Source of the DNA: Trematomus loennbergii
Taxonomy: Eukaryota > Chordata > Actinopteri > Perciformes > Nototheniidae
Reading direction: 5' to 3'
Length of the DNA stretch: 64,000 bases
Assembly (NCBI GenBank): GCA_012861695.1
Contig: JAAOOA010000189.1
Coordinates: 416,501 to 480,500 of the forward strand
Positions 1 through 10,885 of this stretch are shown piece after piece (position 1 is the stretch's first letter; the number at the start of each line of letters is the position of its first letter). The notes under the pieces are model-generated. The model searched no databases. It saw nothing but the letters and a program-made list of their open reading frames with translations, and was not told the DNA's origin. The position numbers and the translations under genes are program-made.

Positions 1-324
1 TTACTGATTCCATGCGTGAAAGTGTGCTGTAGGAACATTCACATATCTTATACTTGTGTTCAGATCAGCACGATAACCTTGAAAGCATTCAATAGTCAGT
101 AGTGTGTTTTACAATAGTTAGACAACTGAAACAACCATCAACAATTACGTTTTAAGATTCAACGTGGGTACTAACAATAAAACAATGTATGTAACTCAGC
201 ATGTTAGTGAGAGCTTTGACATGATGAGAGGAAGCCGCCCCCCCTGTAATGATCCACTCTGAAGAAGCTGGACACTTTAGGTCTGTCTGCTGCTAGGATG
301 CAAACGTTGCATCATGTTACTGAG

Positions 325-530
<206 letters not shown>

Positions 531-535
531 TCTCT

Positions 536-1044
536 CTCCCCCTCGATTAAAAATGGTCAATGAATCTGCAGAATATCTTCTTGAATGTTCCTGAGCTTTT
601 GGTAAACATAGAGAAACGATGTATTTGTGGCCCTTAAAGAGACCAGAAGGTGTTCCAAAGACAGGAGGAACACGAGGCAGAGTTTTCTATATGCCTCTTG
701 TTTGGTAGTTTCATTCAAATCAGAGCTTGGTCAGAAAGGAAAAGCTCTGAGCTTTAAAAGGGTCCACTTCCTGTTTGGTACAGATGATCACCGTGGGAGC
801 AGTTTGGTATTGAAGTTAGTCTGTAACACTGCACAGCATTTCCAAGTGTGGTCATCTCAAACATCCCTAAAACTTCAAGTTGACCTTTCCACGATAACAT
901 GTGTGTGAGTTAATGATGATAAACCAACCAAATGAGTTGACATATCATCAACATGAGTAATAAAGAGCCTTAACGTTTACACTCTAAGGTCAAAGAGGTC
1001 AAGATGTGGTGACATCGTTATCAGAAATGACCTAAAGTGATGTA

Positions 1045-1045
<1 letters not shown>
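536..1045. other. Unique-looking spacer, no gene seen
   Basis: A short open frame (627-908) has no recognisable domain. It is kept in the second copy (44271-44552) only because the whole block was duplicated recently. I see no splice or promoter evidence. Confidence 0.5.

Positions 1046-1083
<38 letters not shown>
1046..1083. repeat. (TG)n microsatellite, short
   Basis: About 19 TG units. The paralogous tract at 44688 onward is longer and interrupted. Confidence 0.97.
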
Positions 1084-1084
<1 letters not shown>

Positions 1085-1584
1085 TTGCCTCTCAGTAATA
1101 TGATGTGTTCAGATCACAGCCGTGTCCACAGAAGCTGATGTAATGAGGGTCATTAGAGCCCCTCCCCCACCTCTCCGGACTACAGCCAGTGTACAAGAGC
1201 TAATTATGACCCAGTGGTCACAGTGAGTCTCAGGGGCGGGGGGGGGGGCTCTGTTGTCACAAACACACACACACTCACCTGAGCTGCTGAGTAGCTCAGG
1301 TGATTATCTCAGTAATTGGTCCGAGGCGCTCAACAAAAAAGGTTTCTCCTTAGTCCTCTGAGGAGAGAAACTTTGGCCTGTGAGCAAACACATTAACAAC
1401 AACTTTATAAGATCATTTAATATAAGAAATGGTTATATAATATACAGAGTAATACAAAATAATATGATGTAACACGTTAAATAATTAACATAAATAATAG
1501 TAAAGTGGGACTTAGTGATGTTTTCTGTAATCCACTCAAACATCCAAAATCCATATTAAGGATTACGTTTTACTGTCTTTGTCT

Positions 1585-1585
<1 letters not shown>

Positions 1586-1623
<38 letters not shown>

Positions 1624-1665
1624 ACAGACACACAGACACACACACACACACACAACACACACACA
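1586..1665. repeat. (CA)n microsatellite, interrupted
   Basis: CA repeats with CAGA interruptions. The paralog at 45256-45435 is a pure run of about 90 units, so the interrupted form here is shorter. Confidence 0.97.
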
Positions 1666-3001
1666 GTTCAACGTTTTTCAGGCCAGGGACCCCCAAACTG
1701 ATGGAGAGCTGGAGCAGGGACCCCCCTACTATATGTATGCATACAATTGTGTTTTTATATTAAACGGTTCTAGTGCCGTGTATAAACATAGCTACTCTGT
1801 TATTGTACATTCAATACTAAGCTATTCAAATAATACACAGGTTAATATATTCATGTTTTTATTTTAAACATGTGCAAGGTACAGGGTGGCCGTGCCACTG
1901 CCATTTATAAACATACATCTTGCACGGAACACAGAGCTATTAAAATAATTCACAATTCAAGTTTTAACACTTCAAACAAGTGCAAGTACATGGCCATGCC
2001 ACTGTCATTTATAACATCATCTGCATACAACACTGAGCTATTAAAATAATTCACAGATTGTTTCTTCTGGGCAATCTGAAGAGCAATTTGATAAGAGCAT
2101 TTCAAAGCTAGCTCACCAACTTTGGCTGATTTTCTGATCAATATCTGTTGACCTTGGAGGGATTTGAGGCTAGCTTGGAAGTATTCAACAGGTTGTCTTT
2201 TAAGTGGCTGTGTATGTCTCCAAGTGACGCTGCAGCTTTGATGGCTTCATAGATTCATTTGAAAGAACAGTAGAGCAAATGACACACATTGGAAATTCAA
2301 TGCCATCTGTCTCCTTACAGGTAATACCAAACTTCAGATAATTATCTGCATATTTTCAGGTCTTCTCTCGTTTGCGCTTACCCTTATTAGCTGCTACATC
2401 AGCAGCAGGTTTCGCCTCGCCACTTGCATGTTCACTGGTGGTTTCTGAGGTGGATGGTATCTCTCTTGTGCTTGTGGATTTTTTTGGTCGAGTTACAAAA
2501 CGATCCATTTTTATATATATATAAAGGTATGGTCTTCTCAATAATATCGTAGCGTGCGTCCTTGTGTCTGGGTCCTTAGTAAACTGGGGACTGAATAGGC
2601 TCTCGGCCAATCACGGGGAACCTGACAGAACAGCGTGTGTCATGCAGCCTTGTGATTGGCACAGCAGCGATAGGGGCGGGTCCTCCCCTTTGTGTACAGG
2701 AGGCCTGGTGGGACAGGTCCGGGGTAGTCTCCTGCTGTGAGTGAACCGGCGCCTAGCTTGAGATAGCTACTGTGTGTAGCTGAATGCGTGCATTGCTGAC
2801 TGAAAGATAACGTCTTCTGCCTCCATTTCTCCGTTCGCTACAATATGTTGGATTCATGTTAATGTGCATTTAAAGACATTTTTTTTAAGAAATATCAAAA
2901 ATTGTCTAATCAACCAAAGATTTCGCGACCCCTGCAGTACCTCCGCGGACCCCCTGCAGTACCTCCGCAGTACCTCCGCGGACCCCTGTTGAAGACCTCT
3001 G
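1664..3001 (-). mobile_element. Degraded hAT element with ZBED-like ORF
   Basis: The stretch runs between CAG-type ends rich in GGGGTCC/GGACCCC: the left end has CAGGCCAGGGACCCCC, and the right end reads CAGAGGTCTTCAACAGGGGG on the minus strand. Ends of this kind are typical of hAT elements. No clean 8-bp target-site duplication is visible, because the left flank is the CA tract. The interior carries a BED-finger fragment on the minus strand. A small tandem duplication of the CTCCGCGGACCCC motif near 2940-2985 is absent from the paralog at about 46740. Confidence 0.6.
1950..2508 (-). pseudogene. ZBED5-like / hAT transposase N-terminal fragment
   Basis: Reading leftward from the ATG at 2508, the frame starts MDRFVTRPKKS, has a Ser/Thr-rich linker and a basic KGKRKREK stretch. 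It continues in another frame into a BED-type zinc finger (C-x2-C ... H-x4-H; CVICSTVLSNESMKPSK is visible in the better copy at 45818-46287) and a helix containing SYQIALQIAQKKQ. This order matches the N-terminus of ZBED5/FAM200-like proteins, which derive from hAT transposases and bind DNA through the BED finger. The catalytic RNase-H-like domain and dimerisation domain are missing. A frameshift near 2350 and the truncation make it non-functional. The ZBED5 label is by recognition; hAT origin is more certain than the subfamily. Confidence 0.6.
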
Positions 3002-3430
3002 CTTTAAGTAAACAAACTCCTCAAAACTTAGCATTACATAACTCTTCAGGAACATATTTAAACATGACTCGTCAGAAAACTTGTAATGTAAAAGATAACT
3101 GTGTTAATGTCCGTAATGAAGTGGGGGGGGGGGGTTTCATGGTGATATCTGTTAGTTTATTGTTTACCCTATTCTCCTGTAGTGTGTACAACATGTATGA
3201 GTTTTACAATCCACCTCTCTCCTCCTCAGAAGTCTCCACGTCAGTGTCCCTTACTGTGCATCATTCCTCTGCATATTGTGAGGCTTCTCACACACACAGA
3301 CTGCCTATCATTTAAAAGCTTAACATATAATGTACCTGTCACATCCTCATGATGCTGATGGCAAACACTCTACCGATGCAATAGGGAACGTTCTGAATGC
3401 CTCATCAAATGGCCTTCATAAAGATCTCAT
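3002..3430. other. Spacer, no gene seen
   Basis: Includes a G homopolymer near 3122-3133. It is shared with 46785-47210. An open frame at 2902-3315 crosses the hAT end and has no domain. Confidence 0.4.
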
Positions 3431-3560
3431 TTGCATCAGAATCAGAATCAGAAGTGCTTTATTTGTCCCGCATCGTGGAAATGTTCATGACCAGCAGATC
3501 GTGCAGGTAAGGTCAAGAAAAAAAAAAAAATGGCTAAGTATGCACACGTTATTAATAACA
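3431..3560 (-). repeat. LINE/SINE 3' end with (GATTCT)n tail
   Basis: The repeated AGAATC hexamer followed by AAGTGCTTTATTTGTCCC is a retroposon 3' end on the minus strand, of a type common in fish. The same piece is at 10019-10140, 15180-15300 and 47213-47300. Family not assigned. Confidence 0.5.
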
Positions 3561-3582
3561 CAATAGGTCAATTTTTTATTGG

Positions 3583-3795
3583 AGGATAAAAACCTCTTTA
3601 TTGGTCACAAATACATTTAAAAAGCACACACAGTGAAATGTGGTCTCTGCTTTTAACCCATCCTAGTATAGCTATTGAGTGGGCCCTCTCCCAGCAGTAG
3701 CAGTCCACACTCCATTTTTAGATCTGTTCGGGGACTTGAACCGACAACCCTACGGCAGTTATTGCACATCAGAAGTCTGGTAGCTCTGTGTACAA
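3583..3795 (-). mobile_element. tRNA-type SINE
   Basis: On the minus strand a polymerase III B-box-like GGTTCAAGTCC (complement of 3734-3744) is followed by a body and a 3' tail containing ACAAATAAAGAGGTTTTT-like sequence. Near-identical copies lie at 10237-10455, 15395-15612 and 47410-47625. I do not see a convincing A box, so the 5' half may be lost. The proteins these copies can encode are shadows. Confidence 0.5.
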
Positions 3796-3839
3796 ATGTG
3801 CAAAATAATCTGAGGGTTGTCTGAAGATAAAAAAAAGTG

Positions 3840-3955
3840 AACTGTTGATGTATGCCACTGTGGTGCTGTTGTCGCTCCTGACCAGTACAGATGCCCACTG
3901 ACCCACAGCCCCCCTCTCCCTCCTCCCCAGTCCTGTGTTGCCCCAGCAAGCACAG
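3840..3955 (-). pseudogene. DIRS-type RNase H scrap
   Basis: The minus strand reads like the DNSTTVAYIN segment of the RNase H domain in DIRS-group retrotransposons, the same motif as in the larger element at 36320-37300. Only about 110 bp remain, with a duplicate at 47690-47790. Confidence 0.55.
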
Positions 3956-4025
3956 ACGATGAAAAGAACTAAAGAGTTCTCATGAACTAAGTTCTGATGA
4001 ACCTTTGTGGGAAAAGTACTGCGGT

Positions 4026-4503
4026 GTGAAAGCGCCTCATATAGATGTTTTTATTTTAAAGTAAATTCAGATTGAACAAAGTAAAAAAATGTAAATTATA
4101 GTGTCCGTCCAAAAACAAAACATTACTTATAGTGAAAACCACCCTTGAATGATGGGATGGTAGACTAAAAGCTTTAGGAATCCAAACTATAACATATAAG
4201 TACCCTGTATCAAGATTGATGCAAAACAAGTGACATTTGACCTTTTTAGAGAGATTTAGCAACAAAAACCCACCTCTGGGGTCATTTGGGTGGATTTGCC
4301 GTTTCTCTGGAACCCATCGGTCGATTTTGGTGATTGCCATCTCTTTTGAACCGTTAGGGAAATTAAGTCATAAGAAATATTTGTACAGGCTTTAGACAAA
4401 GACTACATTTTAAGAAAGGAGAATAATTAAAAATGTGTGGATTGTTTTGTCAAACCAGGGATAAAGGCTGTAGAATTTATTCACTTTTTCACAATTTTTC
4501 TCC
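4026..4503. repeat. Low-copy repeat with internal duplication
   Basis: The block around 4095-4330 is repeated at about 4785-5025 in the same orientation. A perfect stretch of about 48 bp around 4200-4247 (GATTGATGCAAAACAAGTGA inside) recurs inverted at about 4612-4660. The open frames over this block (for example 4056-4340) are carried by the repeat and have no recognised domain. Confidence 0.7.
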
Positions 4504-4507
4504 TTAA

Positions 4508-5845
4508 TGACCCGAAAAAAAGGAGTTGAATCTTAGAAAATGAAGTCAAAGCCTAACTGGGATTTATTCGATTACCTGCTTATAAATATGTACAATTAGC
4601 GAGAGCATTTAAAAGGTCAAATGTCACTTGTTTTGCATCAATCTTGATACAGGGTACTGATTACATGTTATAGTTTGGATTCCCAAAAAATGACATTCCC
4701 ACAACAAATGACCATATCTTCACTTCTAAAAGGGGTACATTCATAATCTTTTTTCTCAAAGCAAGGATACATCTGTGAGTTGGACGTCCAAAATAAAATA
4801 ATTACTTATAGTGAAAACCACCCTTGCATGATGGGATAGTAGACTAAAAGCTTTAGGAATCCAAACTATAACATATAATAAGTACCCTGTATCAAGATTG
4901 ATGCAAAACAAGTGACATTTGACCTTTTTAGAGAGATTTGAAAAAAAAAAACTTCTGGGGTCATTTGGGTGCATTTTCCATATCTCTGGAACCCATCGGT
5001 CGATTTTGATGATTGACATCTCTTTTTAACCGTTAGAGCAAATATAATCGAGGGGAAGTTCCTAAAACCCATCTAAACATCCCATTGGTGAATGAGTGAT
5101 GCGTAGCCAGAATGCCCCGGAACCGGAAGCTGCGATACACTCTGGTGGCTATCATTAGCAGCTAATATGAAATCTCCGTTTTTGACATAAAAATGGAATG
5201 ATGGATTATCAGTAATCATTTCAAAGTGACAGACACATTGGATTAACCTATGGATTAACCCTCAGCAGCGTTTTATCGTTTTAATGCCATTGAACACGAC
5301 TTTTGATCAGAATAACAGCTAAGGTGAGAGGATCTCCCGTGAATGGTCCGTGAAGCTACGTGTTGTGATGTCTGTGTTTGCTTCCCTGCCGCGAGTTCTG
5401 ATCGCTCAGTGATGATACTGATATTTCTGGAATCTGTGGAATCTCAGTTTACTAATCGCTGGATTGGATGTGCAGTTACGATAAGTAATAAGGGTATTTA
5501 TACCGTGAGTTATGTGCTAAGTGCGTTAGCATTTTTCCGCTCAGGGCTAATTTAGACGCTTCTTCTGAGACTTGTGCTTTGTTTCGGTGAAAATGGTTCA
5601 TATCTTCAGTTAGCTGAGTTTCTAACCGTTAAGTGAGTATGACACATTCATAGGTTTTTAAATATTAAGAAGCCCTGAGACACAGTTTCGTGAAAAAACT
5701 ACCCGCCAGACCGGATTAGGGTCCTCTCGGGCTTAACAGGTTAAATGCTCTCGCTAATTGTACATATTTAAAAGCAGGTAAACGAATAAATCCCAGTTAG
5801 GCTTTGACTTCATTTTCTAAGATTCAACTCCTTTTTTTCGGGTCA
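4508..5845. mobile_element. Fold-back TTAA element with 105-bp inverted repeats
   Basis: The element is bounded by TTAA at 4504-4507 and 5846-5849. Counting those TTAAs, arms 4504-4612 and 5741-5849 are inverted repeats differing at only about 2 of 109 positions. The two arms meet at TTAA, and a second TTAA-bounded piece (4613-5740) sits exactly at the centre and ends CGGGCTTAACAGG. TTAA target sites are characteristic of piggyBac- and Kolobok-type transposition; no transposase is encoded. Paralogs are at 22295-23639 and 48341-49685. Confidence 0.75.
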
Positions 5846-5892
5846 TTAAAGAGCAACTTGCAGGGTTTTTTTTTTACTACATTTATTCTTAA

Positions 5893-6379
5893 AGGGGACC
5901 TATCATGCAAAATGCACTTTTGTACGTCTTTTATACATGAATATGTGTCCCCGGTGTTCCAGGGAACTCACCAAGTGTCAGAAAACACAACCCTCTCTAT
6001 TTTCCTCCATACCCAAATCTCTAAAAAAGGGGCTGCAACGGATCTGATAAAAACTGATCCAGATTTGAACACTGTCCTGACGTCAGGACGGTGGGCTACG
6101 GCTATTGGGCAACTCCACCAATCAGGAGGAGACAGCCACGGCATTGCCGTTCAAAAGCGCTGGAGACGCTGTAGTACATATGTCAGGCCTCTAGATGGTG
6201 CTGTTGCTCACAGAATCAACCCTTGCAAAAACAGGGGTAAAAAAGTGCAAATTGAGCGAAATGAGGCATGGCTAAAATGCATGATCTGTTTGGTATTTTG
6301 AAAAAAAAAAAGTATAAATATGCCTTATATAGGTATGGTCCTACACTATATTATTAAAATATAGCATGATAGGTCCACT
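5893..6379. mobile_element. TTAA-inserting MITE (piggyBac-like)
   Basis: Ends are AGGGGACCTATCATGC and, inverted, AGTGGACCTATCATGC, flanked by TTAA at 5889-5892 and 6380-6383. The paralogous sequence near 23680 lacks the element and keeps one TTAA (TTTATTCTTAACCTTGCC), so insertion and duplication are both direct observations. Non-autonomous: no transposase frame. Confidence 0.88.
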
Positions 6380-6383
6380 TTAA

Positions 6384-6675
6384 CCTTGCCTGAAAATTAC
6401 AATTAAAAAAGTTAATGCAGGATTTCATATGTTTTGCGAGACATAAGGGCAAGAATTCAGAGGGAAAGGAGCCGTTTTGAGCTCTGCTACTAAAAACTGC
6501 TTTTTTTTAACGTCATACGTCAAACGCGTCATATTACGTCACATGGGGGAGCAACTTTCTCGGACTCCTTCTCTGCCCAATCCGCGGTAGTAGTTTGTAG
6601 TTGGTTTGAGCGGTTGTGATTTAGTGAGCTGGTATTTTTTCGGTAATTTTACATTGCATTTCACCATTTGTAATC
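6384..6675. other. 5' flank of the THAP fragment
   Basis: Shared with 23690-23974. It contains several CGTCA-like motifs (6511-6541) that could be CRE-like sites, but no TATA box or start site can be assigned. Confidence 0.3.
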
Positions 6676-6834
6676 ATGGTGAGCTATTGTGTTTGTGCAG
6701 GTTGCACAAACTCCAGCCTGTCAGGGCATCGAGTCCACAGTTTCCCTAACAGGAAAAGGACCGGAGCTAGCTTTGTTCCTGGGTGCGTTCCTGGGTGCAT
6801 CCACCTCCCTGCAGCACATACTCTCCACAGCTGA
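6676..6834 (+). pseudogene. THAP-domain N-terminal fragment, copy 1
   Basis: The ATG at 6676 opens a frame beginning MVSYCVCAGCTNSS and continuing to HSFPNRKR. It has the C-x4-C spacing and the SFP motif of the THAP zinc finger, a C2CH DNA-binding fold found in P-element and Kolobok transposases and in host THAP proteins. After about 36 residues the frame departs from the family (the expected W...V...R helix and the distal C-x2-H pair are absent). It ends at a stop near 6834. Copy 2 at 23975-24211 keeps a longer frame. It is either the first exon of a larger gene lost here or the relic of a TTAA-type transposon; the surrounding TTAA elements favour the latter. Confidence 0.5.
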
Positions 6835-6880
6835 AGCCTATCAAACGCTTATCAGGAAACCGTATTACATCTCTCTCCCC

Positions 6881-7113
6881 CAGGGGCGGATCTACGGGGG
6901 GACAAGGGGGGGCAGAAGCCCCCCCACTGTAGAGCCTTGCCCCCCCAGCTGCCCCCCTACCTTTTGTGTCCCTAAAACTGTACTTGTAGCAACAAACCTA
7001 CACTATGTCCACAAGATTCTCAAGCAACGAAACAAGCAGTAGGCCAACATTAATTAAAAGTGAATCATTTTAAATATCATTTTAGGCCCGTTAAAAACGT
7101 AGCTACGGCCCTG
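6881..7113. mobile_element. Short hAT-like MITE
   Basis: Ends CAGGGGCGGATCTACG and, inverted, CAGGGCCGTAGCTACG pair as imperfect terminal inverted repeats. No 8-bp target duplication was found, so the boundaries are tentative. Confidence 0.35.
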
Positions 7114-7573
7114 CATTAAACTGCGGAGCGGCGTTCACAGACCGCGGCTCACACCGCTGCAGAGAGACCGAGCTGTCCCCGCATCTGAAGGTGGATCAGA
7201 TTCCCCTTGGAGCGTTTCCCCTTCGACTAGTTTTGTTTTTACTAAAGACCAGAGCTTGAAACAAAATATTAATGAAACGCTGCTGTTTGAATCGATAGCG
7301 TTAAACAGACGGTCGCTGTTTGGGACGTTACGTTACAAAATACTACACAGACAGCGCTACCTGGGAGATCGATCACTTTTATTTGCTAAACTATGCGGTA
7401 CTATTAAATCCACGTAAATTACACATCACAGCCATGAGGCCAGATCAATTAAACCAGGATGCATCCTTTACCGTCAACCTGGGTCTAAACACAGCTGCCT
7501 GTGTGCGTTTGATAAATACTTTCTGATTTCATATTTATTATATATGCTACTTATTAGCTACATGGCCCTAACG
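7114..7573. other. Spacer shared with 25470-25923
   Basis: Conserved between duplicates. The open frame at 7320-7526 is identical in the copy at 25670-25876, but it has no domain and no splice context. I see no gene. Confidence 0.4.
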
Positions 7574-8226
7574 CAGGGCGTTGGCCAACTTGAGGCCCCA
7601 CGCAAAGTTATATGATGAGTAGGGTTGGGAACCGAAACTCGGTTCCAGATGAGAACCGATAAGAAAATGCGGGGTACCGGGTACCCATACAAAATACACA
7701 ATTTGGGTTCTGCTTAACGGTTCCTAAACGCGGTCCTCTGCGCCGCGGTGACCCGGTGGAATACAGGGTAAGGGCGTACTGGCCATCTGTGTGTTCTGGA
7801 GAATCACAGAACGGCCGGTCGTCAGCGGGCCGTTGACGGCCGGCACCGCCCTTAATTTTTTTAAACGGCATCATGTAAGTTGCGCTGACAGGCGACAGAG
7901 GTCCACAGACGGTCCCGTAGACAGTTCACGAGCTCAGTCACTTCATAACACCAAAGATGGATGGCGGTAAACGCTCTAAAGTGAGGCTAAACACTAATAC
8001 AGAAAAAGACTAGGCAGTGTAATGCCTGTTAATAGCTTGCCACAGGCATAGCTCAGTTCAAATAAAGCACAGCTATTGTGCAATACATTTGTATTGCATG
8101 TATATCTTTTATTTGTAAAAATGTCAGTTAAAGCTTAAAAGAATAAAGATATTTTTGTTATCTAAACGTTTGACCTCTTTCTTTTACAATTTTGGAATCG
8201 AAACGGGGAATCGATAAGAACCGGAT
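7574..8226. mobile_element. Nested hAT pair, right-truncated
   Basis: An outer hAT left end (CAGGGCGTTGGCC, preceded by CCCTAACG) is interrupted at 7620 by an inner hAT starting TAGGGTTGGGAACCG and preceded by ATGATGAG. The full arrangement is preserved at 25924-26844. Here the inner element stops at about 8226 and joins sequence otherwise found at 29590, so both right ends are lost. Confidence 0.8.
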
Positions 8227-8436
8227 TAACCGGCCCGGCTAAAATAACTGGATGGCCGACCTGCCTGTCAGCCTTCCATCTGTGCACAATCTTATCTCGT
8301 GCCCTCATTGGTCATGTGCGCGTTCGTGTGTGTTGGAGGAGGGGCTCTGTAAGGAAGTGGCAGATTTTCTCCAGTTGTGTATTTTCAAATTCTAGCGCAC
8401 TCGAGCTGGTTTCTCAAACTTACCTACCCCACCTTT
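8227..8436. other. Fragment shared with 29590-29805
   Basis: Begins at the junction with the truncated hAT and runs to the start of the tandem units. No gene seen. Confidence 0.5.
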
Positions 8437-8654
8437 AAGTCGCTGTTCATTGTTTTCTATATAAAGCAGATTTAATGATATCCTATGGACGCTGATGTGT
8501 GGATGTTGTGTCGTCTTTTGATAACTTTGTTGAGCTTGTTTTTAGCTGCATGTCTTTTTCCATATTACTGAACATAGTGTGTGCTGGTTCAGCTGGTGAG
8601 GCTGGTTATGAAACAGAGGGAGGAGGTGCAGACAGGTGAGGGAAGGTGAAAGTA

Positions 8655-8711
8655 TGAAGTCAGACTGCCAGACGCCATTTTACAGCTCGACAGGAGGAGG
8701 AGAACAACAGG
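8655..8711 (+). other. Candidate non-coding first exon of NLR-like gene
   Basis: The sequence GAGGAGGAGAACAACAGG followed by a good donor (GTGAGTG) is preserved in five paralogs (here, near 13854, 19102, 30072 and 56242). In the last three it lies 0.8-0.9 kb upstream of an exon resembling the N-terminal exon of fish NLRs. The exon start is not determinable. No transcript evidence. Confidence 0.35.
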
Positions 8712-8942
8712 GTGAGTGTTAACACCAGGATCTGCTTTCTAACACATTCATTATTTACTCTGTTTTACTGGATGTCAGAAAATAACTTCTTGGTTAAAAA
8801 TCTGCGTCCTAGAGTCCTTTGAGACTTCTGCAAGTGTTGTACACTTTTATTATTTCATGTTTTCTGATTCGTCAGAGTTACTAACATGTGACAGCTCAGC
8901 GCAGACAAAATGGAGGGCGGCCTGAAGTCTGACTGATTTCAT

Positions 8943-8943
<1 letters not shown>

Positions 8944-9007
<64 letters not shown>

Positions 9008-9010
9008 TGT

Positions 9011-9041
<31 letters not shown>

Positions 9042-9044
9042 TGT
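8944..9044. repeat. (GT)n microsatellite
   Basis: Interrupted GT tract at the position homologous to 14084, 19332, 30304 and 56460. Unlike the last three, it leads not into the NLR-like exon but into sequence shared with 14215. Confidence 0.97.
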
Positions 9045-9361
9045 TGTAATTAGTTACAAGCTTCAAAGCTGTATTTATCATCTGAATTTGCCGAAACAAG
9101 TTTAATATTCTGAAAGCCAATTCTTTGTTTATTTGAAAACAGATGAAAACAAACTGTCCCGGACCCTGCCGTGTTATCTATGATTACTATACGCCTTTAC
9201 TTCATAATTTCAGCGGAGGGAGGGGGAGCGGCGCTGAGGAAGAGCAGGGTGCGAGTTGAGAGGTGCCTCTTCTTCCCTTTACAAGCTTCAAAAATTTATT
9301 TATCAGGAGATTTTGGCAATAACAGTTTCATATTCTGAAAGCCAAGACTTTGTTTATTTAA

Positions 9362-9901
9362 AGGGCCCATGTCATGGCCATTTCCACTGATCATAATTAC
9401 ATTGTTGAGGTATACTAAAATAGATTTATACTGTGCAATTTTCCAAACTCACATTGGTTTCGCATACAGCATCTCTGTCAAGTATGTGTATTCAGCAGTA
9501 TTCACTCTCTCCACTAAACGACTCGTTGGAGCTCTTGCCCCCCCCTCCCTGTGAGCCTAGTGTGCTCCGATTGGTCAGCTCGGCCACTCTGTTCTGATTA
9601 GTCAACCACCATTAAAACAAATGAATAACGACTCTATATAATAAAACACGGAGGACGGAGATCTCTTTTTCTCCCCCTCTTCTGACAGCCCAGCAGCTGA
9701 TCAGAGCACGGCTCCCCTCTCCTGCAGGGGGGCGTGGTCAGCAGAATCAGACCCGTAGACAGCAAACAGCACATAGAGCGAAATGAGGCATGGCTAAAAT
9801 GCATGATCTGTTTGGTATTTTGAAAACAGAAACGTATAAATATACCTTATGTAGGTATGGCCCTACAATATATCATTTAAATATAGCATGATAGGTCCAC
9901 T
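9362..9901. mobile_element. TTAA-inserting MITE, second subtype
   Basis: Flanked by TTAA at 9358-9361 and 9902-9905. The right end (inverted AGTGGACCTATCATGC) is the same as in the element at 5893-6379; the left end reads AGGGCCCATGTCATGG. Identical insertion in the second tandem unit at 14527-15064, so it predates the tandem duplication. Confidence 0.82.
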
Positions 9902-10236
9902 TTAAAATATAATGTACCTCTCACATCCTCATGATGCTGATGGCAAACACTCTACCGATGCAATAGGGAACGTTCTGAATGCCTCATCAAATGGCCTTCA
10001 TAAAGATCTCATTTGCATCAGAATCAGAATCAGAAGTGCTTTATTTGTCCCGTATCGTGGAAATGTTCATGAACAGCAGATCGTGCAGGTAAGGTCAAGA
10101 AAAAAATAAAAGAATGGCAAAGTATGCAGACGTTATTAATAACACAATAGGTCAAAAACAATATAACAGACATGTACGCCATGTTAATAAAAGTAGCAGT
10201 AGGAGGGTATATTGCACAAAGTATTGTATATTTTTA

Positions 10237-10455
10237 ATTGGAGGATAAAAACCTCTTTATTGGTCACAAATACATTTAAAAAGCACACACAGTGAAATGT
10301 GGTCTCTGCTTTTAACCCATCCTAGTATAGCTATTGAGTGGGCCCTCTCCCAGCAGTAGCAGTCCACACTCCATTTTTAGATCTGTTCGGGGACTTGAAC
10401 CGACAACCCTACGGCAGTTATTGCACATCAGAAGTCTGGTAGCTCTGTGTACAAA
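10237..10455 (-). mobile_element. tRNA-type SINE, copy 2
   Basis: Same element as 3583-3795, with the B-box-like GGTTCAAGTCC on the minus strand. Confidence 0.5.
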
Positions 10456-10649
10456 TGTGCAAAATAATCTGAGGGTTGTCTGAAGATAAAAAAAGTGAAC
10501 ATCTTGTTTAATATCCAAGATGTACAGACATATTTAGCTGTATAAGTGTTGACCTGTATGAAGACAGAACATTTGTAGATACAGCTTTGGGTCTCCAGAA
10601 CATTTGCTCAGAAAAACTAAAGTGAAAAGTAACAGATAAAATAATAAAA

Positions 10650-10885
10650 ATCTTGATCTCTAACGAGGGGTTACGTATGGTAACCCTTGTTATAGAAGCA
10701 CAGGCGAGCCCTCTACTGGACTATGGGTACTACTTATCATGCAAGCATTCACCAACTGAGACTTCTATAGATGTAGCCGGCCCCGGGGCGGGCCTACCTG
10801 AATGCGCGCGCATCTCACCGTATAAAAGGAGGCCTCGCCTCCTGACCGTCATCCTACACTTGGTCGGAAACAACGTCTAAGGAAT
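10650..10885. mobile_element. DIRS-like terminal repeat fragment
   Basis: Contains GAGGGGTTACGTATGGTAAC, resembling the ends of fish DIRS elements, and a TATAAAAGG box at 10823 followed by a GC-rich stretch. The same fragment is at 15815-16019. Internal genes are absent, so it is a solo end or a fragment; the family call is by resemblance. Confidence 0.4.

Noticed and set aside
4056..4340. Repeated ORF with KVKCHLFCINLDTGYL (also 4756, 21825, 22544, 47887, 48590, 11404, 17663, 39504)
   Set aside because: It recurs in every copy, but frames differ and stops fall variably. It is carried by a TTAA-type repeat and has no recognisable domain or codon constraint visible by eye.
5804..6301. 165-residue plus-strand frame
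   Set aside because: Runs across the fold-back arm and the TTAA MITE, so it is an artefact of non-coding mobile DNA.
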